From the NCBI GenBank assembly GCA_039619475.1, contig CM077115.1, positions 478,776,400 through 478,840,399 of the forward strand: a stretch of 64,000 bases of DNA, read 5' to 3'. The stretch is from Icerya purchasi (lineage: Eukaryota > Arthropoda > Insecta > Hemiptera > Monophlebidae). Position 1 is the stretch's first letter. Each line of letters starts with the position of its first letter. A model generated the notes under the pieces. That model searched no databases, was not told the DNA's origin, and saw nothing but the letters and a program-made list of their open reading frames with translations. Position numbers and translations under genes: made by a program. Of the stretch, positions 11,191 to 22,865 are shown piece by piece.

Positions 11191-13540
11191 ATACGGTTCG
11201 GTGTTTATGGCGATATTTGATTTAAATTATATTTTGGTAATTTTAATTTAATTTCGGTCTATCGTATATCGTATTTTATTCGAATTGCAGTCAACCAGAT
11301 TTACAGGGATGTTCAATGAAACCAAATCATGTAACGATATGATAGATGACTTGGTATCTTTGTGGTCATGGCTGGCGGTGTAAATGTCTACTTATGTCCG
11401 AAGTGAGTGTACGCCGACTGATCCTTTCGTACATCAAGTAGTACTGAGCAGATAGTGGAAGATGTGAATAAATCAGTCGTTCTTGGGGCAGATTTAACTT
11501 GTGACGATTAATTGTGCGGTGTGGCTAATAAGATGTTTTGAATGGTTCTCGTTGTCTTCTGCTGCCGTTATATGTTAAGTTCGAGTAATCTCCATGTTTG
11601 TTGCTGGTTTTTTTCGTCTTTATATATAAGTCGTAAATATTTATTTGGTCGGAATATAATTGGATTTTTTTTCACTTTTTCTAGTCCGCTTATCATAACC
11701 ATTTAAAAAAAAAATAGGCTTTTATTAATTCAGCTACTTTTCTTTGTGTACAAATCCCTTTCAAAAGGATTTAGACACTTCTTTGTAGGCAGTGGAGAAA
11801 CAAAAAGAAATATTATTCTTTTTTCTTTTTTTATTTACCTTTTCATGTTCTACACTGTTAAGCGACACTAGTTAAAATTATTTTAAAAAAGTGAAAATTT
11901 TATAAAAGTCGTAGCAAATATGTAAGATCTATAACAATATATATATATATATATATATATATTTCTATATATATATTGATATGAGTTTATTATGTCTCAA
12001 GTTCGGGGTCATTTAATACGAATTTATTATTATATCCCCAAATCGGGAACCATTTAATACAAATTCTTCTTCCGGAAGATTGGTTATTCCAAAGAACGAA
12101 CCGGATTCTTTTTCTAAGGCGATTATAATACTAATCTGTTGAGTCTGAGATTGTTGATAAAAAAAACTGGCCGGTCACCAGAGCTATTAATATAATTCAA
12201 TATTTCGAAAAATATTTATTTATTTATCGGAAATGTTCGTAACATATAAAAAATAACCATTTATCCAAAAGGTTTATTAAGTTTTATAAATAACACAAAT
12301 AAAAATATACTTGTATATCAGGGTTCGTAAAAAATTAATGTTACGTACGTGTAAGATGAAATCGCAGACTAATTCACCCGAATGTACACCAACTAATTCC
12401 TCATGCTATATCTTTCAAATCTCTAGCCAGTAAATTTAAATTACAATTTTAATATGAGACGAGAACCGAATATATTTCACTTTCTTTCGTCGCTTATTAT
12501 ATTGAAGATTGCGCCACAACTACCGATTCGTATTGATGACAACGTCATTCGTAAGTCAACCGCATCACCTTTTTTGTCCCAGAACGTTGCGTGTCCCAAA
12601 ACAACGTTACATGTATCGTATACATAAGAAGACAAAGTATCGACAAAATGGATTGTTGTTCTGGTTAATTATGTTATTCAATGATAACGTCATTCTTCGC
12701 CCGACTGTTACTTTCTCTGTCATGAAAATTTGTCCTAAAATGCGACATTAAATAAAGATCTTTTTTTTTTCTTTTCGCGCAGTTGAAACAATTGACGTTG
12801 TCAATTTTTCTCGTTCCATACGATGTACAGAAGTGATAGAGCTGGGGGTTCGGAGGTGTTTCCAGGCTGGGTCGGAGGGTTAAGTTTTTAATATATAAAT
12901 GTGTATATGTATATATGGAAAAATGTAAATACTTCTCAAAATTTGATAAAACAACAGTTTACCGAATGTTTCCGAAATTCTTAATTAATTGTTTATCGAT
13001 CGATACAAAAGCGAATCGCCAGTTTTTTATGTATTTGTGATATTTTGAAGTCGAAATTAGCGCCATTTCATTTTTAAATGGTTGTTGGGGTACTTTTCGA
13101 ATTAAGAAGTTCATTACAGCAGTTCAAATCGGCAGTGAATTTGTTTATTCGGTTTGCACGCATGATTCGAGTCTTGTATTGCTCGTGCTATTCGATGTCA
13201 AGGACCGCTTTAATATAACGCGTACACATATTTCCGCGCTGCGATCCAACCAAACAGGATTAGTTGGAATGTGATAAACTTGGCACAAAATCGACCTTTC
13301 GATACGATTAATTTTAATTGAATTTCACCACGCTTTCGTTTTAAGATTAGCATTTCTGGTTCAAAAATTGTAAAGAAAATGTTTTGAAAGGGGGAAATCA
13401 CCAAAAAACATTTTCACCTGTTATACGTATAGTTTTGTTTTTTTTCTGAACCGGTTTGCCACCGCGTTTTTAAGTTTAATTTTTTTTATACCACTCAACC
13501 TTGGTTAGATTCCGGGCCGTGTATAAAATATCTAGACTAT
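11190..13540. other. Non-coding stretch
   Basis: No recognisable coding or mobile sequence. A (TA)n run lies at 11936-11960. ATTTAATAC-containing units near 12010 and 12052 look like a diverged two-copy repeat. The 80-codon frame at 12509-12751 has no recognisable motif. Confidence 0.35.
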
Positions 13541-13544
13541 TACG

Positions 13545-13985
13545 GCCCAAGAGTCGTAACGTCCCCTCGTGGGGCCACCATCGACGGACTTTTTAATATT
13601 CTGGTGGTGGGACGGGTTGAAGATGTGCACTTAATTTCCAGTTCCATTATTTGACTTCGTATTTCATCCGATATTTGAGGGGGCCCAAGAATGTTTTGTG
13701 GACTGGGGCTGTAATGATTGAGTGAGCTGCTGTGTCCGCCCTTTCATTTCCTGAAATTCCAGAATGACTTGGGATCCATTATAACCCTTTGATTGCAATT
13801 CCATGATGAGTGTCAGGACTTGGTTTGTTAACTCTCTCCCTGGGGTTCCATCTCCTATCATCTTAGCCACCACTAATGAGAGTCTGTTATCAATAGTATG
13901 TCACGGATTGGCTTTGTGGACGCCAGGATCATTTCCAGACAAAAGCGTATTGCGTATAATTGTGCATATGTTTGCAACTAAAAAT
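13545..13985 (-). pseudogene. LINE RNase H domain fragment
   Basis: On the minus strand the hallmark of LINE-encoded RNase H can be read: a DILLITDSH-like segment near 13890-13870, an NQVLTLIMELQSKGYN spacer helix, and, after a frameshift, WDPSHSGISGNERADTAAHS at 13778-13719. The WxPxHxGIxGNExAD pattern is the C-terminal RNase H motif found in I-type and related LINEs, where the domain removes RNA from the RNA-DNA hybrid during reverse transcription. Further downstream the frame continues for some 50 codons. The rest of the LINE is missing here, so this is a relic. Confidence 0.75.
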
Positions 13986-13994
13986 GGTTCCTGA

Positions 13995-14562
13995 AAATGT
14001 TACAGGAAAAAGAGAACATCAAGTTCGAAAAATTATTTGTATATATCTTATTAAAAGAAATTTAATTATGAAGTTATAAATTTGAAAAAATAAAAAAAAC
14101 AAAAAAGAATCGTCGCAGGAAAAGTATGCCAGGCTTTTTTGAAACTGTCCGTTTTATTTATTATATTATTTGACTTTGTTTGCACATTCAACACTAGTTT
14201 TCCTAGTGCGTCACTAATCGATAGTTTGTAGCTGAATTTGATCAGAAAAAGCTTTAGGCAAATGAATGCACTGATATTCCTTTAGAAAATCGGCGTGTCT
14301 GTATAAATAGGATCTGAAATTCATATGGATTACCGAAAGGCATATACGAGTACTATTTACCGTTGAGCAGTGCTATTTGTTGCCGTTGCTTCGAAATGGG
14401 TAAATTAAAAAATAAATTGAGCTGGGATTTGGGGAAAAATTGTAAAAGAAATACCTAAAAATTAATAAAAAAAACAAAAAAAAACTCGTTTTAATAAAAA
14501 AAAAAATAGAGAATAAGAAAATATTTCTTTTTGTACTTTCTATGAAAAGTACCTATATACAC

Positions 14563-14608
<46 letters not shown>

Positions 14609-14940
14609 GTATATACGCATAATATTCGAGTATGATATTCAGCAGTTCGGGAATTGCTCACTGCAACATAAATTACGAAAACGTCGTTTGTTGTTGGTAC
14701 TAGATTATTTCGCTTTTCGACCAGCTACAAAAACAATACTTTTTTCTTTCTAAAATTTTTCAAATAATTTTGTTATGAACAAAATTTACACATTTCTTTT
14801 GCCATAACTAAAATATGCTAAATTTTATGGTAAAAGTTTTGGACGATCTATCTCTTTAATTTAATTTCCAAAATGAAAATTTCAGTTTTTCAGTGTTCAA
14901 CTTCTTGCTTACTGCAGAATAAAAAAGCACGTACTAGTGT
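13995..14940. other. Non-coding stretch
   Basis: AT-rich, with a TA/TG-rich microsatellite at about 14556-14625. No motif was recognised. Confidence 0.4.
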
Positions 14941-15079
14941 AATTAGGCATCAAATGTAAAAAGATCGAAAGTTCCGACAAAGCAAATTGGCCTCAGGAAA
15001 CACATTAATTTAAGTGTAAAGTGTTCCTCCTTATCTATTATCCGCTTTGCTTTTATCCTTCCGTCTTCCCTTGTTTCGC

Positions 15080-15420
15080 TTCTAATCTGAAGTTCTTTGA
15101 TAGCTTTCTTTAGTATTTTGTTGTTTCCTTTATTTGCCATGTTCGCTCTTTTACAACTTTTTCACCAATACCGCTGTACTTAATCATAGCCTCTGTGAAG
15201 CGAATCATGTATTCTTCTGTCTTTGCTATTTTTTCATTAACTATTCTGTCTTATAGGTCTAGTTCTAAAGTCTCTCTATTCCTTATTGCGTCTCTAATTT
15301 TCTGTCTTTCTCTTCCTTGCCTATTATTCCGGCAACTGGTTCCTTCATATCGTCAATATTTGAAATTTAACCAACCGTGCTCTTCTAATTGTTTCCTTTC
15401 AGTTAATGGGCACTTCATAA
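15080..15420 (-). pseudogene. Unrecognised lysine/glutamate-rich degenerate frame
   Basis: One minus-strand frame runs for about 110 codons with only a few stops and contains ERKQLEEHGWLNFKY, RQGRERQKIRDAIRNRETLE and IVNEKIAKTEEYMIRFTEA. The composition is strongly charged and helix-forming, as in the ORF1 proteins of some LINEs, but no domain could be named. A chance frame in A-rich sequence is possible. Confidence 0.25.
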
Positions 15421-15429
15421 GTTAAAATA

Positions 15430-16125
15430 GAAAATGATTTTTTTCTTTCTTTTCCTTTTTTTTTTTTTTTTTTCATTTTGGTTTATGCGAAAAACCTTAA
15501 AACGTTAATTTAGAAAATCAGAAACTGAGAAAATATTCGTTTCTTTTGGTTTTGTTTTTTTTTTTTTTTTGGCAATCACTTAATTAAGGTTAGTTTTATT
15601 GGATTTTTTTCTTTAAGAAATCCCACCTCATAGACTTCATCAATTAAGGAACTTGTCAATCAACTCTTAAGTTCACTTATACTATCCAACCATCGACCTT
15701 CACGAGATAGCTGAAAAATGGAAGTTGCGACATATAGCGGTAACTTGAAGTATGTAGTAAGGCAAACATTAGGGGACCTGCATGAATTATTCGAAAGCGT
15801 AAACATGAATTCTAGATCAAGTCCACTATCGCCATTTCGAATGGAATTCCAAACGGCATCGTGCGAAACGAAATTAAACCTCTAAATGAATTTACAAAAT
15901 GTACTGCTTTTCCGTTCTTTTAATAACGCCCTAGTGTCATGGATACATCGTAAGTAGTACGCGCTTTTGCTTTTCCCCGCGTCAGTGTTTGTACCTCAAC
16001 CATTATCCGGTACGCTTGAATCTTTGGTTTAGAAAATCAAAGTAGAAAGTAGTAATTTTACTAATTTCATTACGAACGAAAATTAATCTGTTAATTCACG
16101 GTATTCGAATTATCATCTGTCCAAT
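15430..16125. other. Non-coding stretch
   Basis: T-rich homopolymers at 15456-15473 and 15555-15570. No coding or repeat structure was recognised. Confidence 0.4.
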
Positions 16126-16129
16126 AATT

Positions 16130-17090
16130 TCAAAGACATAGCGTCCGGTGTTAATACCATTCATCCACATATACTGAAACAACTTTTTTATTTAATTAAA
16201 GCTATAATCAAATTTGTACTACAGATATTATTCCAAATTCTTCAAAATAGCTTTTCGAACTAAACAGGGTCCCCCCCTTGGTCTTCAAAACTATAAACGT
16301 ATCCTTCCCTGCTTATTTTGCTACCCAAAACTATAAACAGGCGTTTTTTCTCCTTTAATCTAACAGTATCTTCTTCTAACTAACCCATACAGAATTAATC
16401 ATCCGGAATAAAGGCTAGAAACTCTATTCTATCTTTTTTAGCACATACATATTGTGCGTGGTTAAGAAGTTGAAAAAGGTTGAAATTAGCGGAAATAAAT
16501 TTCCTAATGGATAAGCCACTATTTCTATTTCAAATATCATTCCAAAGGAATATGAAACTTCACTGGGCTCGTTCTAAATTATCAACTTTATGACTATTAT
16601 TATTATAGAAAAACGAAGAAAAAAGAAGATAGTACGATGTGCTATTAGCACAAAAAGTTATTGATTATTGTACGTTCTGGGGGTTCCCAAAAAAACAGAT
16701 TACCCGTTTATAAATCAAAATTGTTTCGTATTACACAAAATTTTACAGTTACAAAATCTACTTAAAAGTGCCGAAGAACTTTTATTGTGAAAACGAAAAC
16801 AAAAATTATAGATTTAGGAGTAATATCGGACTGAAATCTTACGTTCAATATTCACACGCTAATTACAATCAGTAAAGCAAGAACGAGGTTGGCTTTTATC
16901 TTCAGAAATTGTAGAAATTATATTAAGGAGAAAATGATAATATTACATAACTGTTTCATTTGCTCTTATTTAAATTTTGTAGATATCGCACATTTTCAAT
17001 CCTGTATCAAAAATAATGGTTATAAAAAGTAGATCAGATCAGATACGGTTTTTGTGATATATTTCCTCATGAACTAGGTTACATACTACT
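16130..17090 (+). pseudogene. Decayed LINE reverse transcriptase (CR1/jockey type)
   Basis: Two conserved landmarks lie in order on the plus strand. Near 16150 SGVNTIHPHILKQL resembles the GPDGIxPxxLK motif at the start of many LINE reverse transcriptases. Near 16802-17000 IIDLGVISD, one stop, then NLTFNIHTLITISKARTRL and AFIFRNCRNYIKE followed by CFICSYLNF reproduce the DLGVxxDxxLxFxxHI...KAxxxLGFIxRN...xVRSxLE block that follows the catalytic YADD box. Numerous stops and frameshifts separate them and the catalytic box is not readable. This is a dead copy, and the exact clade is uncertain. Confidence 0.6.
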
Positions 17091-17099
17091 CTGGATATA

Positions 17100-18515
17100 T
17101 AAGTTTACTCATTCGTTGGATGCTTAGAAAAAATAGACGGCGAAGAGACGAAGGAAGCTAAGTACGAATAGAGTATTCACATTGTATCAACTACAAGCTA
17201 AATTAAAGTGCAGACTCAACGAAAAAAATAAAATAAAATAAAATCTCAGAGTTGAAGAAGAAAGAATATTTTACAGCTCACTGTTACTGGGTGGTGACGC
17301 TGATGCTTGGTATAGATGTTAGTGCGATAGACGTAAAAATGCAGTCCTCTCTGAAGTTGCTTGGTTTCGTTCAGAAACTGAAAAATAATATTACTGAAGA
17401 TTCAAAATTATTATTACAAATTATTTAACATTTGTAACCGATGTCTGTGAACAATTGAAATGCTAAATTTTTTAAATAACAGGGATATAAATTTTAAAAA
17501 ATACGTTGTCAGTAAGGGAACCTTTGATCTTTGTTTTAACATAATATTTACAGAAATTTTCTATAAATTAAGTGATGTACCGAATAAATTAGAACCATTT
17601 AAGTCCGACTGTATTAATAAGAAATGTTTTGAAAAATCTCATATTTTAGAAGCGAGCGGATAATTTGCAGTATTATGTACTATTATTTTGTTGTTTCTTT
17701 AATTTCTACTTTCAAAAGGATCTCTATTGGAATGTGTCTATAAACTAAAAGTGCAACAAGGAACGTTAAAGTGATTTTAAAAATAAAAAATTAAAAGTAC
17801 GCTTTTATTTCAAAAATTTCGTAACTTCACTAAAAAAAAAAAAAGGAAAATAATTTCCAACTTAATGACAGTTTTACACAAACAAGACATTAACATATTT
17901 AGAAACCGGGGCTTATTCGTATAAGAGTCTGTATTTCATAACATGTTACGCAAAAGTATATACTTCAGTATGCATAAATGTCAATATTGACCAAGTCGCC
18001 GTTTCTACTATTCGCTTACATTTTAACCGTTCTCTTCAGATTTCTCTCTTTCGCCTTCCCTTTCCCTTTTTTTTTTTTTTTTGTCATATTTACCTTTCCC
18101 TAGAAAGGAAACATTTCAACGCTGATCGCGTTTTCGAATGTTCATCGCTCCTATATTATTTCCATTTATCAAAATCATCGAGGTTTGATTCTCATCTTAT
18201 TCGACTTACATTCAATTTTTCCGTTTTTTTTATACTATTAATATTTAAGCGAATCAAAAATTAGCAGACGACCCTCCTCTTTTTTTTTTTTCGTGATACA
18301 ACCTCCCCTCAATTTTCTTTTTATAGCAAAATATTTTTTTTTTTTTTTTTTTTTTTTGCATTTTGCCTCAAAAGAAAACCGATTGAAAAAATCCAGGAGA
18401 GGATTCGGCAGATGAATTGCTTGAAGAAGAATAAAATTTATTAGGACTGAAGTTAGAAGATAAGAAATGTGGAAGAAAGTCAGTGGAAGGAGGGGAAAGG
18501 TTAAGCGTGACAAGG
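17100..18515. other. Mostly unrecognised AT-rich stretch
   Basis: The first 500 bases may still belong to the LINE relic just upstream, because the C-terminal part of such ORFs follows here, but no motif is convincing. The 67-codon frame at 17460-17663 is unrecognised. Long T-runs lie at 18068-18081 and 18332-18358. Confidence 0.3.
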
Positions 18516-18519
18516 GACG

Positions 18520-19140
18520 TAGGGTGGAACAATAGCTATGAATGAAATTACTCTATCTTGGACAATATTAAAATTAGACGGGCATTCAGATAGAGGAGTT
18601 CTAAAAACTTTAGCTATTTTCTAAATATGGGACATAGGAAAAAGAAGAACAGAAATTTGCCCAACCGGCTATTTTTAAGCGCGTAAGGATAGATCTTTTA
18701 TGTGTAAGGAAGTTGCAGAAAGAATAACAGGAGAGCAAAAGGTTTTAAATGAGGAAGTACCGAGGTTGTCGAACGCAGATTTGCAATCATTGTTCGATTA
18801 TGAAAATGAAGCATCAGAGATTTATTAAAATAACGAGTGGTGTGGAGAAGAGAATGTGCAAAGAGCAAAAGAGAAATACATTGAATAAATTACTGATATT
18901 GAGATATACTACGATTCCTGTCTACATTGATGTGAGGAAGAGATAAATTAATAACAGGCGGAATTTACACCGGTCCGATTTAAGATTACATCATTAAGGA
19001 ATATGACGAGGTTTAGACTGACAGGAAAGGAAAAGTTATTAAAGGATGTGATTATAAGAATGTGATTGTTTTCAAATGTGCCCTTTAAGGTTCTCTGTGA
19101 ACAGTCGAGAAGCCAATATTTGGAGTGGTAAAAATTAAGT
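18520..19140 (+). pseudogene. Possible LINE ORF1 (gag-like) relic
   Basis: Across several frames the plus strand reads IWDIGKRRTEICPTGYF, then KEVAERITGEQKVLNEE and further charged segments interrupted by stops. The order resembles the N-terminal half of gag-like ORF1 proteins of insect LINEs, in which a short hydrophobic strand, a KR.R...C block and an AFIP/VIRDV block precede the zinc knuckles. No zinc knuckle can be seen, so the call is weak; unrelated A-rich sequence is the alternative. Confidence 0.2.
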
Positions 19141-19955
19141 TATCTGAACTAAAAGTAAAAGGATTACTATAAAAAGCAGGGAAATTATCGTTGAGCAAAA
19201 TGGGATTATTACAAAGAAAAATGACTTTAAGAATAACACGATTATTATTATAATTGGTACGAGGGCAAAGAAGAGAGCGAACTTTCCAATCTCCCCGTAA
19301 AAGGGAATGGTAGAAAAACCAGTCGAAGGAACATTAAAAAAGGAAATTGTAAAAAACAAAATTATGAGCAAAAGTTAATCGGAAAGAGTTTGTAGGAATG
19401 CTGAAGCGAACTAAATTAGGAAAAATAGAAGATAAAGTACGGAAACGAATATCAAAATAGTGAATGTCATTTCTAATCAAAACGACAGCTCCTGAATAGC
19501 CGTATCCCCGATTAAATCTGATTAATGTATAACGACTAATTTTGAGGACACAATAATCTTTTAAGCAGTCAAAAAATTTAACGCAAAGGGTCGCCGCACA
19601 CAGGGACCTCTTCGGATCACTATATTATTATCTTTTAATATATCTTACTAACTTTTTAAAAATCATATGAATGTATCGGGGAGTACACATCGAAAAGTTA
19701 GTTCTAAACTTTAAACGGCTTTCCTGAAAAATTTCATTTTTCACTCTTAGGTCCCTTTCTCCATGTGTGATAACACATATACGCATATGGTAATATCAAT
19801 TTTAAGCATTTCAAAAAATATTGTACACATTTTGGTGCATCGTCTTATATTTCTCTAAACGCATCATTTAAAAATATAACACCTTTAACGATCATAAGCA
19901 TTATATTTTTCTAATTGTAATTTCTGTACAAACAAATCAAATAAAAAACGTACAC
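19140..19955. other. Non-coding stretch
   Basis: A/T-rich sequence without a recognised element. The minus-strand frame at 19135-19371 is hydrophobic because of base composition and has no known domain. Confidence 0.35.
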
Positions 19956-19964
19956 TTATATATC

Positions 19965-20135
19965 ATCGCCATTATTTAGTTTTCGTACATTGACCGCGCA
20001 ATCTACACAAGTCAGAGCTCTATGTTCTTCGCAGATTAATTTTCTGCATATTCTGCAGTCGGTGTTTGAAGGTCGATTTTTTTCCGGTCGCTTTTGAAGC
20101 ATCTCGCGATTTCCGAAAATAATTCCGTCCAACAA
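19965..20135 (-). pseudogene. Possible piggyBac-type C-terminal cysteine-rich tail
   Basis: The minus-strand frame contains RPSNTDCRICRKLICEEHRA followed by LTCVDC. Cysteine and histidine spacing (CxxC...C...H...CxxC) near a protein end, preceded by RP and a polar linker, resembles the zinc-binding tail of piggyBac-derived transposases. The catalytic part is not visible nearby, so this would be a small relic. Another zinc-binding fragment is equally possible. Confidence 0.35.
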
Positions 20136-20424
20136 AAGAACAATCGACCACTCGAAGCTAAATGAAATCATTTCTGATGATACTACTGTAGAAAAGGTTG
20201 CGTACAAAGAAAAACTGTGTATCTGTACAAAACACGTTTTTACATGAAATTATTTTTCCCAAAACACGAAATCAACTCTATTCATAATATCCTAAAAGAC
20301 GCTAAAAGGATAATCGGAAACATTTCAAAATTATCCGATTTTACCGTATGAAAAATTATTCGGTAAAAATTAAGCTACCAGAAGGAAACTCCGTGTGTGT
20401 TCTCTCACGGGTTAATCACGTTTC

Positions 20425-20540
20425 ATCCAGTAAACAACATCAGTTTTGTGTTGAACTGACCATTCCTCTAAAGCATCCCCGTTGACCCTTGGACCGACAC
20501 AGTTCCATTGCAGAATATTAAATTTGTAGATCGTTGTGGA
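20425..20540 (-). pseudogene. Start of a LINE ORF2 endonuclease, truncated
   Basis: The minus-strand frame reads FNILQWNCVGPRVNGDALEE and then WSVQHKTDVV. IxQWNCxG followed about 20 residues later by a hydrophobic pDVV block is the beginning of the APE-type endonuclease that opens ORF2 of I- and jockey-type LINEs; the Asn is a metal-site residue. The frame stops after about 40 residues and the rest of the nuclease is not visible. It is a small relic. Confidence 0.5.
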
Positions 20541-20599
20541 AAAAGTCAGGATTATAATGAGATAGATGGACACTTGAAGAAAGTAAAAGAACAAGAAAG

Positions 20600-21545
20600 T
20601 AAAAAGACAATGAGTAAAGGAAGTCAGTGAATAAAAAGCAATTACGAAAAAAAATGGAGCAAATAAAGAAAAAAATCCATCAACTGTGATAGCAAGGCTG
20701 ATAAAATCACATTTATATTAATGTAGATTGATAAGAATTGTTATCAATTATCAACCATCCTATTTAGAGAGGAGTGAAAGAAATTGGTTGAACTTGGAGA
20801 AAAATTAAGCTGTCTGTCGCTAAAATAAATAAATAAAGAAAACAAAAATAAAAATAACAAAATTGGCCATTTCTAACAGTTTATGTTCATAAATGAGGTG
20901 AATATAAAAATTAATATTACGATAGGAAAAAGTGCGAAGAAGAAATTAATGTTGCAATAAAAGGAAAAGAAAAAAAACGGATTAGCAACATAAAACGGAT
21001 TTAGGCTGTGGCAGGTGTTAAATTATTATTAGACATGAGGGATAAATGTCCCAAATAAAGATTAAAGAGATTTTTCAAGTTTTGAAGAAGCTGCATTATG
21101 TGCCGAATGAAAAGCTGTACATATGTAGAAGAGAGAGAGAATCAACTAGCGAGGCAAATTGTTTGAGAATATCATTAAAGGAATCAGCGCAAGTAACAAG
21201 CATAAGCGGGGTTGTTCGTTCGCGTTGTTTATCAGGTAACAATTGTGCTCCGATAACGTTGTTTTCGATTTCTTCAGCATTGTTCTCGATATGGTCGTAG
21301 CTAATAAAACCGGTGACATTGTTTCGATTTTTCTTTTCCGCGTTCATCATTTCAATATTTTTAGTTTGTCTTTCGCTACTTTAGACGATCGTAATTCCAT
21401 TACTAAATACTAAGTGTAATTCATTTCGCAGTTTTTGTCTTTTTTAAATTTCAAGTTAGTTGATCGACGAACTCCTCTAGTGGGGGCCGCTCGGCGGCCT
21501 CCGCCAAAGATTGAAAAGCCACTAAATGTAATGTGTCGCTGAACC
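20600..21545. other. Non-coding stretch
   Basis: A-rich sequence up to about 21000, then ordinary AT-rich sequence. Opposed 84-codon frames at 21046-21350 have no recognisable motif. A GC-richer block at 21470-21547 precedes the gag-like start and may be the 5' untranslated part of that LINE. Confidence 0.35.
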
Positions 21546-21547
21546 TG

Positions 21548-21802
21548 ATGGAGGTTGACACTGTCGGAAACCGCAAACTTTCCGGCCCTCCCTCGCCTAC
21601 CACGTTTTTGCCAAGCACGGATCTGCGGCTCTCATAATCCGATTTGCCTAATTCCGTTAATTCAAATAACATTAACAACAATGCCATTAAAGCTATTGAA
21701 AATTTCAATATCAATAAAAGTAATAATATTAGTAATAATAATAATATTTTTCAAATTCAAATAACAAGCTCCACCTATGCGCACAAATTGTGCGAGCGAT
21801 GA
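21548..21802 (+). pseudogene. N-terminus of an I-type LINE ORF1 (gag-like)
   Basis: An ATG at 21548 opens MEVDTVGNRKLSGPPSPTT, continues as LPSTDLRLS, hits one stop, then reads DLPNSVNSNNINNN and an asparagine-rich run to a stop at 21800. A short acidic start, a Ser/Pro patch and an Asn-rich linker are what precedes the HPGPFxVxVES domain in insect I-type gag proteins. That domain is found at 22.87 kb after another Asn-rich run, so this may be the missing front of the element there, displaced by an insertion, or a separate copy. Confidence 0.5.
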
Positions 21803-22059
21803 ATTAATTCAATATAAAAAATTGGAATACAATAATGAGAAAGAAAAATGTTTCTTTTCTTTCCTTTTTTTTTTAATGGGTCCGCGTCAACATGGACATT
21901 AGCCCAGAACAGTGGAACAGAGGGGAAAGAGAGACTCAGATCCTTACACGATCAGAGATAGCCGACAGAAATAAAGGATAATGGTGAGTGGGTCGTTATA
22001 CATTATGCACTGGAATTGCTATCAAAATAATATAATAACTGTTTGCGTCTTTTTTTGTA

Positions 22060-22755
22060 ATTTATGTGATTTTTCATATTGTGCGATGGAGAATTTGGTA
22101 AGTGATTATAAAGTAATGGAGCCATATAGCATGCTTGTATACGAGAATGGTATTTGTTATAGTTTGGCACAATTGCAAATTCTTTACCGCAACTCCCCGT
22201 TTTGTTCGTATTAATGTGGAAGCCAAATTCGTTTCTGTACTTAAACAGGGAAAGTAATAACTGAGTTTTGTATAATGTGGTTAGGTAACGGGAAATATCA
22301 CATGAATCGGTAATTGTGTTCTAGTTAATAAGTTTAAATATTCTCTTGACTAAATTAAGTTGTATTAAGTTTTGTATCTTGGTGCATTTCTTCAATGCAT
22401 GAAACAGTATTATGTGAGAACAGGCATGTAAAGCGCTGAATATATTCGGAATAAATGATTCCCGCTGAAAAACTCATTTAAGTAATAGAAGATGTAATTT
22501 AATTTTTTAAATTTCTACTCTAAATAATGTAAATGTTTATTCCATGTTAGTCTACAATCCAGATTTAAGCCCAAGTACTTGATGTCGTATACTCTGTCTA
22601 AGGATATATTGTTGCATAAATTTAACTCTACGTTATCAAATTTATTTTATTGTAAGTGGCTGTATACCACGAATTTGGTTTTCTTAAAATTTACTATTAG
22701 TTTATTACTGCTGAATCAATTTAATAAGACATTAACATAATTTTGGGCAAGGTTA
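22060..22755 (-). pseudogene. LINE reverse transcriptase fragment (thumb region)
   Basis: On the minus strand from about 22745 the frame reads AQNYVNVLLN, a stop in place of the usual Trp, FSSNKLIVNFKKTKFVVYS, then VELNLCNNISLDRVYDIKYL and GLNLDCRLTWNKHLHYLE. This is the block after the catalytic YADD motif of many LINE reverse transcriptases (NxLxLNxxKTKxxxF...I.....VxxxKYLGxxxDxxLxWxxHI). It continues as KLNYIFYYLNEFF and SALHACSHN before decaying toward 22060. It lies opposite to, and immediately in front of, the I-type LINE at 22.76 kb. Confidence 0.65.
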
Positions 22756-22760
22756 TGTAA

Positions 22761-22829
22761 GATAATAATAATAATAACAGCAATGATAATAATAATAATA
22801 ACAGCAATGATAATAATAATAATAACAGC

Positions 22830-22861
<32 letters not shown>

Positions 22862-22865
22862 TAAC
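22761..22865 (+). repeat. ATA/ACAGCAATG-type microsatellite coding for poly-Asn
   Basis: Trinucleotide AAT-type repeat with ACAGCAATG interruptions at regular spacing. In the frame of the downstream gag it encodes an asparagine/serine run. Confidence 0.8.

Noticed and set aside
17220..17660. Possible gag of an LTR retrotransposon (LLGGDADAWYRC phrase)
   Set aside because: One phrase in a broken frame; no zinc knuckle, protease or LTR nearby, and an adjacent LINE relic explains the region equally well.
21451..21714. An 87-codon minus-strand frame with a hydrophobic start that could be taken for a secreted protein
   Set aside because: The plus strand of the same region reads as a plausible LINE gag N-terminus (SGPPSPTT and an Asn-rich run); the minus frame is probably its shadow.
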